Part shown: piece after piece, positions 52,611 to 61,097 of the stretch
Numbering within the stretch: the stretch's first letter is position 1
Layout of the letters: each line of letters opens with the position of its first letter
DNA from: JADLDB01 sp040752975
Lineage (GTDB): Bacteria > Myxococcota > Myxococcia > Myxococcales > Myxococcaceae
Direction of reading: 5' to 3'
Length of the DNA: 64,000 nt
NCBI GenBank assembly: GCA_040752975.1
Contig: JBFMHF010000001.1
Coordinates: forward strand, 62,001-126,000
Made by a program: the position numbers and the translations under genes
The notes under the pieces: model-generated
What the model was told of the DNA's origin: nothing
What the model saw: only the letters and a program-made list of their open reading frames with translations
Databases searched by the model: none

Positions 52611-54482
52611 CTACCGGCGGAGCAGTTCGTCCAGCTTGCCCCCGAGCCCGAGGTGTCCGGCGGCGGCCTGGAGCATCTTCTTCTCCTTCGAGTCGACCTT
52701 GCCGTCCACCAGCGCCACCTGGATCAGCTCTCTGAGGAAAGCCTCGGCCTCGGCGGAGCCCTTGGCGAGCAGCTTGTCGAAGAGGCCCGGGCCGGCGTTC
52801 AGCGCCAGCTCCACGTTGGCCCAGGGCACGCCCCAGCGATCCGACGCCATCTTGAGCAGCTGCTTCTCCTTCGCGTCCACCGCGCCGTCCGCCATCGCCA
52901 TCGCCGCCATCAGGTACACCAGGCGCTCGCGCTCCTCGCGATCGGGCACGCGCGCCGCGACGGTCCGTGCAGTGGCGCTCGAGGACTGCCCGTAGTGGGT
53001 GCGCCACCACTCCCAGCCCCCGAAGTCCTGGATCACCCAGTCCTTCTCTCCGCTCGACAGCGCGGTGCCGCAGTACTCGCAGTTCGTCTGGCCGTTGTCG
53101 GTGAGCGGCGCGTGGCAGGTGGGGCAGCGGTTGGTGGCCATGCCGTTCTCGGTCACGGTCTTCGCGCCCGCCTTCCGCTGGAGGATGATCACCCAGCGCT
53201 GGGGCTGCGACGGCAACTGCGGGGGTTTCTGGCCGGCCACGGCGACGCCCAGCTTCGCGCTCCAGCGGATCTCCACGCTGGCGAGATCGTTCTCCCCCTG
53301 CTGTGACAGCTTGCGGGTGTTCACCGCGCCGACGGCGCACTCGAGGATCACCTTGCGCTTGCCCGCGGCCTTGAGCGCATCGAGGTCGGCCTTGAGCGAC
53401 TGCAGGAAGGCCGCCCCGGCCAGCTTGGAGAGGTGGGAGACGTCGCCCGTCACCTGCGCCTCGATCCACTTCCAGAAGGCGAGGGAGGCGCGATCCTCGA
53501 GCGCCTCGGTGGACAGGCCGGGGTCCGTCTGGCGGGCCTTCGCGATCCCCTCGGCGGTCTCGTGTGACGGCGCGTACTCGCTGCCCTGGGTGATCTCCGC
53601 CAGCACCCAGTCGTAGTTGCCGCTGTTGACGATCGCCTTGCAGTACTCGCAGGTGTTGGACGCGCCGCCGCTGAAGGGAGCGCCGCAGTTGGGGCACGCG
53701 CCGGGGGCCGCCGCCTCGCCCGTCTTCGTCTGGACGCCGGGCTTGCGGACGAAGCTCCACACCTCGGTGAACTGCTCGGGCGGTTTCTTCATCGCCAGCG
53801 CGCGGGCCTGCTCGTCGGTGGCGTTGGCGGGGGCGTCGTCGTCGCGCAGCTGCGCCTTCACCCGCACGTGCAGGGTGTCGAAGAACTCGTTCTGCTCGAG
53901 CCCGATGATCTGCAGGTCGAGCACCTTCGGCTCGGCGATCGCGTCGCGCACGCCCTGGGCGTGGAGGATCTTGAGCTGCACCGCGAGGCGCTGGAAGGTG
54001 GCGTCGGACAGGTGACGGCGCACCGGCTCGAGGTTGCGCTTGAACCAGGCTTCTTGCGTCTCGAGGAAGAGGCCGCGCACGCGGTCGAAGAAGGGCACGA
54101 GATCGAACTGCGGGTCCTTCGCCTTGAGCGCGCTGACCCAGCCGGTGACGGAGGCGGCGCTCACGGCGGTGCGGCGCTCGGCCTCGGCGCGATCGAGCGC
54201 CTTGCGGGTGGACGAGTCGCCCTTGCTCCGCTGCTGGACGAACCAGACGACGGCGACGATCAACGCCACCGGGATGCCGATCATCGGGTGCTCGATGATC
54301 AACCAGATGAGCAGCTGGATGATCGCACCGCCGTCGCCGCCGCCGTCCGAGTCGGAGTTGCCGGAGTCGAAGTGCTCACCGCCGCCGATGCGGGCGAAGG
54401 CGGGCAGGGCCCACGTCAACGCCACGACGATCGGGAAATGGCGAGCGAGTCGGGCTATCCACCACAGGCAGCGCGTCTTCAT
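52611..54482 (-). CDS. Duplicated Tim44-like/zinc-ribbon protein with C-terminal TerB domain
   Basis: This 623-residue membrane protein has a signal (about 1-30), a Gly/Asp-rich loop, and transmembrane segments (about 54-82). Two repeats follow: Tim44-like alpha/beta domain (about 105-250) plus zinc ribbon (Cys263, Cys266, Cys278, Cys281), and a second Tim44-like unit (about 315-435) plus ribbon (Cys453, Cys456, Cys468, Cys471). The TerB-like helical domain is about 517-623 (A-M-A-D-G-A-V-D-A-K-E-K and V-D-G-K-V-D-S-K-E-K). TerB domains are associated with stress and membrane processes. The full combination is unfamiliar. It is divergent from the enoyl-CoA hydratase gene. Confidence 0.72.
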   Translation of the reverse strand: MKTRCLWWIARLARHFPIVVALTWALPAFARIGGGEHFDSGNSDSDGGGDGGAIIQLLIWLIIEHPMIGIPVALIVAVVWFVQQRSKGDSSTRKALDRAEAERRTAVSAASVTGWVSALKAKDPQFDLVPFFDRVRGLFLETQEAWFKRNLEPVRRHLSDATFQRLAVQLKILHAQGVRDAIAEPKVLDLQIIGLEQNEFFDTLHVRVKAQLRDDDAPANATDEQARALAMKKPPEQFTEVWSFVRKPGVQTKTGEAAAPGACPNCGAPFSGGASNTCEYCKAIVNSGNYDWVLAEITQGSEYAPSHETAEGIAKARQTDPGLSTEALEDRASLAFWKWIEAQVTGDVSHLSKLAGAAFLQSLKADLDALKAAGKRKVILECAVGAVNTRKLSQQGENDLASVEIRWSAKLGVAVAGQKPPQLPSQPQRWVIILQRKAGAKTVTENGMATNRCPTCHAPLTDNGQTNCEYCGTALSSGEKDWVIQDFGGWEWWRTHYGQSSSATARTVAARVPDREERERLVYLMAAMAMADGAVDAKEKQLLKMASDRWGVPWANVELALNAGPGLFDKLLAKGSAEAEAFLRELIQVALVDGKVDSKEKKMLQAAAGHLGLGGKLDELLRR

Positions 54483-54514
54483 GGCGCCTGAGACTACGAC
54501 ACGGAGGCAAGCCG

Positions 54515-55279
54515 ATGTCCGAATTCCTCATCGAAGCGGCAGGGCCGGTCGAGCGGTGGATCATCAACGGTGAGGCCAGGCGAAACGCGCTGTCGAGGGC
54601 GATGGTGAACGAGTTGGCTTCCCACGTGGTGCGCGTGTCGCACGGCCGCGAGGTGCGGGCCGTCGTCCTGTCCGGGGCGGGGGACAAGGCCTTCTGCGCC
54701 GGGGCCGACCTGAAGGAGCGCGCCGCCATGAGCGAGCAGGAGGTGAAGGACTTCCTCGGCACGCTGCGGCGCACCTTCCGGTCCCTCGAGAAGAGCGACT
54801 GCGTCTTCGTGGCGTACGTGAACGGCGCGGCCTTCGGAGGCGGCACCGAGCTGGCCCTCTGCTGCGATCTACGGGTGATGGCGCCCACGGCGGAGATGGG
54901 CCTCACCGAGGTGAAGCTGGGCATCATCCCCGGGGCGGGCGGCACGCAGCGGCTGCCGAGGCTGATCGGCGTCGGGCCGGCGAAGGAGCTGATCCTCACC
55001 GGGCGGCGCGTCGGGGCGGACGAGGCCTTGCGCCTGGGCCTGGTCAATCGCGTGGGCACCGTCGACGACGCGCTCGAGCTGGCGAAGGCCGTGTGCGCCA
55101 ACGCGCCCATCGCGGTGGGGGCGGCCAAGCATGCCATCGCCGACGGGGCGCACCTCGATCTCGACGCCGCGCTGGAGGTCGAGCAGCGGCACTACCAGCG
55201 CACCCTGGGTACGGAGGATCGCCTGGAAGGGCTCAGGGCCTTCGCCGAGAAGCGCCCGCCGGTGTTCAAGGGCCGGTGA
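54515..55279 (+). CDS. Enoyl-CoA hydratase/isomerase family protein
   Basis: This 254-residue crotonase-family protein has oxyanion glycines (G-A-D-L near 63-66 and G-G-G near 108-110) and both catalytic glutamates, Glu112 in G-G-G-T-E-L-A and Glu132 in T-E-V-K-L-G, so hydratase activity is credible. It acts on acyl-CoA in beta-oxidation or branched amino acid breakdown; the exact chain specificity is not readable. It is followed after 52 bases by an acyl-CoA dehydrogenase gene. Confidence 0.85.
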   Translation: MSEFLIEAAGPVERWIINGEARRNALSRAMVNELASHVVRVSHGREVRAVVLSGAGDKAFCAGADLKERAAMSEQEVKDFLGTLRRTFRSLEKSDCVFVAYVNGAAFGGGTELALCCDLRVMAPTAEMGLTEVKLGIIPGAGGTQRLPRLIGVGPAKELILTGRRVGADEALRLGLVNRVGTVDDALELAKAVCANAPIAVGAAKHAIADGAHLDLDAALEVEQRHYQRTLGTEDRLEGLRAFAEKRPPVFKGR

Positions 55280-55331
55280 GGCGCTCGCAGGCTTTGCGTC
55301 CGCGCGGCGACTTCATTAGACGCCACTCCAC

Positions 55332-56474
55332 ATGGACTTCGAGCTGCCCGAAGACATCAAGGCCCTCCAGAGGACGGTGCGCGACTTCTGCGAGAAGCGG
55401 GTGAAGGACAAGGCCCGCGAATGGGATCACTCCGAGAAGTTCCCGATGGAGATCGTCCGGGAGCTCGGCCAGATGGGCATCATGGGCATGCGCGTCGCCG
55501 AGGAGTACGGCGGCGCAGGCCTGGGCAGCCTCGCGGTGGCCGTCGTCGTCGAGGAGGTGGCCCGCTACGACGGTTCGCTCGCGCTCACCGTGGCCTCGCA
55601 CAACGGCCTGGGCACCTCGCACATCCGCGTCTTCGGGAACGAGGAGCAGCGCCGGAAGTACCTGCCGAAGCTGGCCACGGGGGAGTGGCTGGGCGCGTGG
55701 GGCCTCACCGAGCCGGGCAGCGGCAGCGACGCCGCGGGCATGAAGACGACGGCCGTGAAGCGGGGCAGCGACTGGGTGTTGAACGGCACGAAGATGTTCA
55801 TCACCCAGGGCACCGTGGGCGACGTCTTCGTGATCCTGGCGCTCACCTCGCCCGAGAAGCGGCAGAAGGGCATCACGGCGTTCATCCTCGAGCGCCAGGC
55901 GAAGGGCTTCAGCCAGCGCGCCATTCACGGGAAGCTGGGCATGCGCTCGTCGGATACGGCCGAGCTGCACCTCGAGAACGTGGTGGTCCCGGACAGCCAG
56001 CGGCTGGGGGAGATCGATCGGGGCTTCCTCGACACGATGAAGATCCTCGACGGCGGGCGGATCACCATCGGCGCGCTGGCGGTGGGCCTGGGGCGCGGGG
56101 CGCTGGAGGAGTCGGTGAAGTACGCAAAGGAGCGCACCGCCTTCGGTCAGCCCATCGCCGACTTCCAGGCGATCAAGTGGATGCTGGCGGACATGCAGAC
56201 GGAGCTCGACGCGGCGCGGCTGCTCGTCTACCGGAGCGCGGCCCTGGCGGACGCGGGCAAGCCGTACGGCCGCGAGGCGTCGATGGCCAAGCTGTTCGCG
56301 TCCGAGGCCGCCAACCGCGCCTGCAACAAGGCGGTGCAGATCCACGGCGGGTACGGCTACACGCGCGAGTTCCCCGTCGAGCGCTACCTGCGCGACGCCA
56401 AGCTGTGTGAGATCGGTGAGGGCACCAGCGAGATCCAGCGCTCGATCATCGCGCGAGAGGTCTTGAAGGGCTGA
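55332..56474 (+). CDS. Acyl-CoA dehydrogenase
   Basis: The 380-residue flavoprotein has the family layout: N-terminal helical domain, central beta domain with L-T-E-P-G-S-G-S-D near residue 128, and C-terminal helices. Catalytic base Glu363 lies in E-I-G-E-G-T-S-E-I-Q-R, the position used by short-chain and butyryl-CoA dehydrogenases. It oxidises acyl-CoA to enoyl-CoA with FAD, passing electrons to ETF. It sits with an enoyl-CoA hydratase and MeaB, pointing to acyl-CoA/propionate catabolism. Confidence 0.92.
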   Translation: MDFELPEDIKALQRTVRDFCEKRVKDKAREWDHSEKFPMEIVRELGQMGIMGMRVAEEYGGAGLGSLAVAVVVEEVARYDGSLALTVASHNGLGTSHIRVFGNEEQRRKYLPKLATGEWLGAWGLTEPGSGSDAAGMKTTAVKRGSDWVLNGTKMFITQGTVGDVFVILALTSPEKRQKGITAFILERQAKGFSQRAIHGKLGMRSSDTAELHLENVVVPDSQRLGEIDRGFLDTMKILDGGRITIGALAVGLGRGALEESVKYAKERTAFGQPIADFQAIKWMLADMQTELDAARLLVYRSAALADAGKPYGREASMAKLFASEAANRACNKAVQIHGGYGYTREFPVERYLRDAKLCEIGEGTSEIQRSIIAREVLKG

Positions 56475-56478
56475 CGCC

Positions 56479-57366
56479 ATGGACCGCGCCTTCCTGGAGC
56501 AGTTGGGCCTCGAGGTGAAGGAAGCCGACGGCGTCGTCGAGGCGAAGCTGCCCCTCGGCGAGGGCCAGGCGTTCAACCCGCTGGCGAAGACGCCCATCGA
56601 CGCCGTCTCCTTCACGGTGATGGGCGACCGCCTGCTCTACGTCGGGCCGCCCGAGTTCGTCGGGGCGCAGCCGATCAACCTGGCCTTCATCACCGGCGCC
56701 ACGCGCCTCGAGGATCTGGTGGTGAAGACGCTGAACGATCACCTCTTCCAGCTCGAGCGGCGCTCGTCCGAGCTGACGGCGATGGGGCTGCACCCGAAGG
56801 TGGATCCGGCCACGCTGCAGCTCACCGCGGAGCTCGAGGCCGAGCCGCTCAAGTTCGTGATCGGCGCGACCCGCACCGGCCAGTTTCGCGTGGTGCGCGT
56901 CTTCGTCGACGGCACCGAGCTGACCAGCCCCGGCGCCGACACCAGCTTCGAGTTGTCCGAGCACCGCGACCGGAACGCGCTGCTCGAGTTCCTCCTGGCC
57001 ATGTTCCAGGAGCTCGCCGAGCACGCCACGCAGACGGCTCCCGAGCCCAGGCGGAAGCGGGTGCTCACGCCGGCGCCGCCTTCGCCCGAGGCGTCCGTGC
57101 CCTTCAAGGAGCTCGCGCGCGCCTTCGGTGACGCGGCGCTGCCTCCGCGCAGCACGCTGGAGGTCCTCGCCAGCGTCCGGGTGAAGGGGGAGGAGCTGCG
57201 CTTCGCTGCGGCGCGCGTGCAGGGGCGCACCTTCCGCGGGCTGCTCGCGGGCTCGAAAGGCAAGGTGTGGGCGGATCGCTTCGAGCTGGACGGCTTCCCC
57301 GGCATCCGCGCGCTGGTGGCGCAGATCCTGAAGGTGCCGGTGGAGGACGTGCAGGTGACGCCGTGA
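56479..57366 (+). CDS. Conserved hypothetical protein, 295 residues
   Basis: The soluble protein has mixed alpha/beta regions, a Pro/Ser-rich linker (about 185-200), and a C-terminal alpha/beta half (about 200-295). The N-terminal part (V-V-E-A-K-L-P-L-G) and the C-terminal part have similar beta patterns but I do not recognise a domain. It is in the acyl-CoA dehydrogenase-meaB run: 4 bases after the dehydrogenase stop, and its stop overlaps meaB (GTGA). No function is proposed. Confidence 0.55.
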   Translation: MDRAFLEQLGLEVKEADGVVEAKLPLGEGQAFNPLAKTPIDAVSFTVMGDRLLYVGPPEFVGAQPINLAFITGATRLEDLVVKTLNDHLFQLERRSSELTAMGLHPKVDPATLQLTAELEAEPLKFVIGATRTGQFRVVRVFVDGTELTSPGADTSFELSEHRDRNALLEFLLAMFQELAEHATQTAPEPRRKRVLTPAPPSPEASVPFKELARAFGDAALPPRSTLEVLASVRVKGEELRFAAARVQGRTFRGLLAGSKGKVWADRFELDGFPGIRALVAQILKVPVEDVQVTP

Positions 57367-58391
57367 GATCCCTGGCCGAGCGCGTGCTGGCGGGAGACGT
57401 GCGGGCGGCCTCGAGGCTGATGCGCCTCATCGATGACGGCGACAGCCAGGCCACCCGGGAGCTCCAGGCGCTCTTCCCCCACACCGGCAAGGCGTACGTG
57501 GTGGGCATCACCGGCAGCCCCGGCGCCGGCAAGTCCACGCTGACCGATCGGTTGATCGCCCACTACCGGAAGCAAGGCCTCACGGTGGGCGTCATCGCGG
57601 TGGATCCGACGAGCCCCTTCACCGGCGGGGCGATCCTCGGCGATCGGATCCGCATGCAGGGCCACGCGACGGATCCGGGTGTCTTCATCCGCAGCCTCGC
57701 GACACGCGGAAACCTGGGGGGCCTGTCGCGCGCTACCGGCGACTGCCTCAAGGTGATGGACGCGATGGGGCGCGACGTGGTGTTGATCGAGACGGTCGGC
57801 GTCGGCCAGGACGAGATCGACATCGCCCAGCTGGCGCACACCACCATCGTGGTGCTGGTGCCGGGCATGGGCGACGACATCCAGGCGATCAAGGCCGGCA
57901 TCCTCGAGGTGGCGGACGTCTTCGCGGTGAACAAGGCCGACCTCGACGGAGCCGATCGCGTGGTGCGCGAGCTGCGGGTGATGCTCGAGCTGCGGCACGC
58001 GGTGAAGGCGCCCCCGCTGGATCACGACGCCCACCACCGCCTGGTGCGCGCGAAGGCCGAAGGGAAGCCGCCCCCCAGGCTGGAGGACGGCCCGCCCGAG
58101 TGGGAGCCGCCCATTCAGAAGGTGGTGGCCGCGAAGGACCAGGGCGTCGACGAGCTGGTGGCCGCCGTCGCCAGGCACCGCGCCTTCCTCGAGTCCAGCG
58201 GGCAGAAGGTGCAGCGGGAACGGAACCGGGCCTTGACTCAGTTCCTCGCGTTGCTCCGCGAGCGGTTGCTCAAGGCGGGGCTTGAAAGGCTCGAGCGGGA
58301 GCGAGGTAATCTCTCCGACGTGGCGACGCGCATCGCCGACAGACAGGCAGATCCCTACGCCCTGGCCGACGAGCTGGCCGGGAAGTCCTGA
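57363..58391 (+). CDS. meaB: MeaB/ArgK-type G-protein chaperone
   Basis: The 342-residue protein from GTG 57363 has Walker A G-S-P-G-A-G-K-S (51-58), a later E-T-V-G-V-G-Q-D-E, and N-K-A-D. It matches MeaB, the GTPase that protects and loads methylmalonyl-CoA mutase with adenosylcobalamin. The mutase genes are not in the window. It is coupled to the preceding hypothetical gene and lies 15 bases before rnc. Confidence 0.9.
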   Translation: MRSLAERVLAGDVRAASRLMRLIDDGDSQATRELQALFPHTGKAYVVGITGSPGAGKSTLTDRLIAHYRKQGLTVGVIAVDPTSPFTGGAILGDRIRMQGHATDPGVFIRSLATRGNLGGLSRATGDCLKVMDAMGRDVVLIETVGVGQDEIDIAQLAHTTIVVLVPGMGDDIQAIKAGILEVADVFAVNKADLDGADRVVRELRVMLELRHAVKAPPLDHDAHHRLVRAKAEGKPPPRLEDGPPEWEPPIQKVVAAKDQGVDELVAAVARHRAFLESSGQKVQRERNRALTQFLALLRERLLKAGLERLERERGNLSDVATRIADRQADPYALADELAGKS

Positions 58392-58406
58392 GCAAGTCCA
58401 GGCCGC

Positions 58407-59156
58407 ATGAACGAGGGCTCCAAATCCTTTGCGAAGTGGACGCCTCCAGAGCGCGTCGCGGCGTTGGAGTCCCGCCTGCTGCTGTCCTTCGCGGACAAGG
58501 GCATCGCCCTGGCGGCGCTCACCCACAAGTCGTACTGCAACGAGCACAAGGACGAGGCCTGCGTCGACAACGAGCGGCTCGAGTTTCTCGGGGACGCGGT
58601 GGTGGATCTCGCCATCGGCCACCGGTTGATGGAGCGCTTCCCGCGCGCCAACGAGGGCGAACTCTCCAAGCTGCGGGCGCTCATCGTCAACGAAGAGGGC
58701 CTCGCGCGGGTGGCGCGGGCGCTGGGGCTGGGTGAGCTGCTCCTGTTGGGCCGTGGCGAGGAGCTCACCGGCGGCCGAGACAAGCCCTCGGTGCTGGCCG
58801 ACGCGCTCGAGGCGGTGATCGGCGCGGTGTACCTGGGCAACGGCATGCCGGCCACCATGGCCTTCATCGATCGCTTCTTCGGCGACGCGCTCGACGGTGT
58901 GGCGGAAGGGCGGCAGGGCCAGGACTACAAGTCGATGCTGCAGGAAGACGCCCAGAGCCGCCTGCGCGCCTCACCCCGCTACCGCGTCGTCTCCGAGACG
59001 GGCCCGGATCACGAGAAGGTCTTCGAGGTCGAGGTGTCGATCGGCCACGACGTCTACGCGCGATCCACCGGGCGCTCGAAGAAGGAGGCCGAGCAGGCCG
59101 CGGCTCGCGAGACGCTGGCGATGCTGGCCCACACCACGCCCCGCCTCGAGCGCTGA
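58407..59156 (+). CDS. rnc: Ribonuclease III
   Basis: The 249-residue enzyme has signature N-E-R-L-E-F-L-G-D-A-V-V-D (55-67) and the second acidic pair Asp131 and Glu134 in D-A-L-E-A-V. The dsRNA-binding domain is about 167-243. It cleaves double-stranded RNA in rRNA maturation. The ATG at 58407 gives a normal length. Era and Der downstream also act in ribosome assembly. Confidence 0.95.
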   Translation: MNEGSKSFAKWTPPERVAALESRLLLSFADKGIALAALTHKSYCNEHKDEACVDNERLEFLGDAVVDLAIGHRLMERFPRANEGELSKLRALIVNEEGLARVARALGLGELLLLGRGEELTGGRDKPSVLADALEAVIGAVYLGNGMPATMAFIDRFFGDALDGVAEGRQGQDYKSMLQEDAQSRLRASPRYRVVSETGPDHEKVFEVEVSIGHDVYARSTGRSKKEAEQAAARETLAMLAHTTPRLER

Positions 59157-59201
59157 ATCTCGTTTGCGCGTGCCAGCGGCGCGGGTAGGTTTCGCAGCGC
59201 C

Positions 59202-59834
59202 ATGATCCGGACCATTTCGTGGGTTGCGGTGCTGCTCCCCTCGCTGGCCCTCGCAGACGGCAAGTTCTCGAAGCTGGCCGAGCAGGGCCACGACCTCTAC
59301 GCCACGCTGTCCACCACCAAGGGAGAGATCGTCGTGCGCCTCTTCCCGAAGGACGCACCGAAGACGGTGCTGAACTTCGTCGGCCTGGCGGCCGGTGAGC
59401 GCCAGTACATCGGCGTCGACGGCAAGCCGCGTCAGAAGCCGTTCTACGACGGCACCATCTTCCACCGTTGCATCGAAGGCTTCATGATCCAGGGCGGCGA
59501 CCCCACCGGCACCGGCCGCGGTGGGCCCGGCTACAAGTTCGAGGACGAGTTCCAATCGGGGCGCGCCTTCGACAAGCCCGGCCTGTTGGCCATGGCCAAC
59601 TCCGGGCCCAATACCAACGGCTCCCAGTTCTTCATCACCACCTCCACGCCCACCACTCTGAACAACCGGCACACGATCTTCGGCGAGGTGATCTCCGGGT
59701 ACGAGGTGGTGGTCGCGATCTCCAAGCTGGGGAACACGCCGACCAACCGGCCTGCGAAGGACGTGGTGATCAACAAGGTGACGATCTCCGAGACGCCACC
59801 CCCGGTGAAGGCGAAGAAGAAGGGAGGGCCGTGA
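59202..59834 (+). CDS. Exported cyclophilin-type peptidyl-prolyl isomerase (copy 1)
   Basis: This 210-residue protein has signal peptide (M-I-R-T-I-S-W-V-A-V-L-L-P-S-L-A-L-A) and a cyclophilin core with I-F-H-R, F-M-I-Q-G-G-D, N-S-G-P-N-T-N-G-S-Q-F-F-I-T and H-T-I-F-G-E-V. It speeds prolyl isomerisation in the periplasm. A basic C-terminal tail (A-K-K-K-G-G-P) follows the core. It is the first of three tandem cyclophilins, the second beginning 1 base after its stop. Confidence 0.85.
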   Translation: MIRTISWVAVLLPSLALADGKFSKLAEQGHDLYATLSTTKGEIVVRLFPKDAPKTVLNFVGLAAGERQYIGVDGKPRQKPFYDGTIFHRCIEGFMIQGGDPTGTGRGGPGYKFEDEFQSGRAFDKPGLLAMANSGPNTNGSQFFITTSTPTTLNNRHTIFGEVISGYEVVVAISKLGNTPTNRPAKDVVINKVTISETPPPVKAKKKGGP

Positions 59835-59835
59835 C

Positions 59836-60480
59836 ATGAGGCGCGCGACGATCCTCACGCTGGCGCTCGTGGCGGTGGCGGGCTGCAAGAAGGAAGGCGC
59901 CGGCCCGGGCGGCGCCGTGCAGGCGGAGGGCCCATGGACGACGAAGGCCGCGTCGGGGCAGGAGCTCTACGCCACCATCGTCACCAACATGGGCGCGGTG
60001 ACAGTGAAGCTGTACTCGAAGGATGCGCCCAAGACGGTGCGCAACTTCGTGGGCCTGGCCACCGGCGAGCGAGACTGGCGCAACCCCGCGACCGGCGAGT
60101 TGAAGAAGGGTGTGCCGCTGTACGCGGGCACGATCTTCCACCGCGTCATCGACGGCTTCATGATCCAGGGCGGCGATCCGCTCGGCACGGGCATCGGCGA
60201 TCCCGGCTACCGCTTCGAGGACGAGGTGCAGTCCGGCAAGACGTTCGACCGGGTGGGCCTGCTGGCGATGGCCAACTCCGGCCCCAACACCAACGGTTCG
60301 CAGTTCTTCATCACCACGTCCACGCCGCAGCACCTCAACGGCAAGCACACCATCTTCGGAGAGGTGGTGAAGGGGTACGAGGTGGTGGAGGCGATCAGCA
60401 AGGTGCCGAGGGGCCCGATGGATCGGCCCATCCAGCCGGTGAAGATCGAGAAGATCGAGTTGTCGGAGAAGGCGCCGTAA
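59836..60480 (+). CDS. Cyclophilin-type peptidyl-prolyl isomerase lipoprotein (copy 2)
   Basis: The 214-residue protein has a lipobox V-A-G-C (Cys17) followed by K-K-E-G-A-G, then a cyclophilin core with F-H-R, F-M-I-Q-G-G-D, N-S-G-P-N-T-N-G-S-Q-F-F and H-T-I-F-G-E-V. The Lys/Glu after the Cys suggests outer-membrane rather than inner-membrane retention, which is not certain in myxobacteria. It lies 1 base after copy 1. Confidence 0.85.
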   Translation: MRRATILTLALVAVAGCKKEGAGPGGAVQAEGPWTTKAASGQELYATIVTNMGAVTVKLYSKDAPKTVRNFVGLATGERDWRNPATGELKKGVPLYAGTIFHRVIDGFMIQGGDPLGTGIGDPGYRFEDEVQSGKTFDRVGLLAMANSGPNTNGSQFFITTSTPQHLNGKHTIFGEVVKGYEVVEAISKVPRGPMDRPIQPVKIEKIELSEKAP

Positions 60481-60508
60481 CCCTCGCAGCACCTGGAGCG
60501 AAGCGATC

Positions 60509-61060
60509 ATGGGAATGATGGAGGAGGCCCGCGCGGGCCATGACCTGTACGCGAAGTTCGAGACCACCGAGGGCACGATCGTCGTGAGGCTGTTCGCCAA
60601 GGACGCGCCGAAGACGGTGGAGAACTTCGTGGGCCTGGCCACCGGCGAGCGGGAATGGACGCACCCGGGAACGGGCGAGAAGCAGAAGGGCGTGCCGCTG
60701 TACGACGGCACCATCTTCCACCGCTGCATCAAGGACTTCATGGTGCAGGGCGGCGATCCGCTGGGCCGGGGCACCGGCGGGCCGGGCTACAAGTTCGAAG
60801 ACGAGTTCCAGTCGGGGCGGCGCTTCGACAAGCCCGGCCTGCTGGCGATGGCCAACGCCGGGCCGGGCACCAACGGCTCCCAGTTCTTCATCACCGTGAC
60901 CCCCACCACCTGGCTCAACAACAAGCACACCATCTTCGGAGAGGTGATCTCGGGGCAGGAGGTCGTGGATCGCGTCGCCAACGTGATCCCCAAGGGGCCC
61001 GGAGATCGCCCCAAGACGGACGTCGTGCTGAAGAAGCTGACCATCTCGAAGACGGCCTGA
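60509..61060 (+). CDS. Cytosolic cyclophilin-type peptidyl-prolyl isomerase (copy 3)
   Basis: This 183-residue protein has no signal peptide: M-G-M-M-E-E-A-R-A-G-H-D-L-Y. The core has F-H-R, F-M-V-Q-G-G-D, N-A-G-P-G-T-N-G-S-Q-F-F-I-T and H-T-I-F-G-E-V; one N-S is changed to N-A and the second Asn to Gly. Cytoplasmic location is inferred. It starts 28 bases after copy 2, completing a secreted, lipidated and cytosolic trio. Confidence 0.85.
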   Translation: MGMMEEARAGHDLYAKFETTEGTIVVRLFAKDAPKTVENFVGLATGEREWTHPGTGEKQKGVPLYDGTIFHRCIKDFMVQGGDPLGRGTGGPGYKFEDEFQSGRRFDKPGLLAMANAGPGTNGSQFFITVTPTTWLNNKHTIFGEVISGQEVVDRVANVIPKGPGDRPKTDVVLKKLTISKTA

Positions 61061-61097
61061 CGGCGTCACCTCACCGGGCAGTCGGAGCACCTTCCCC

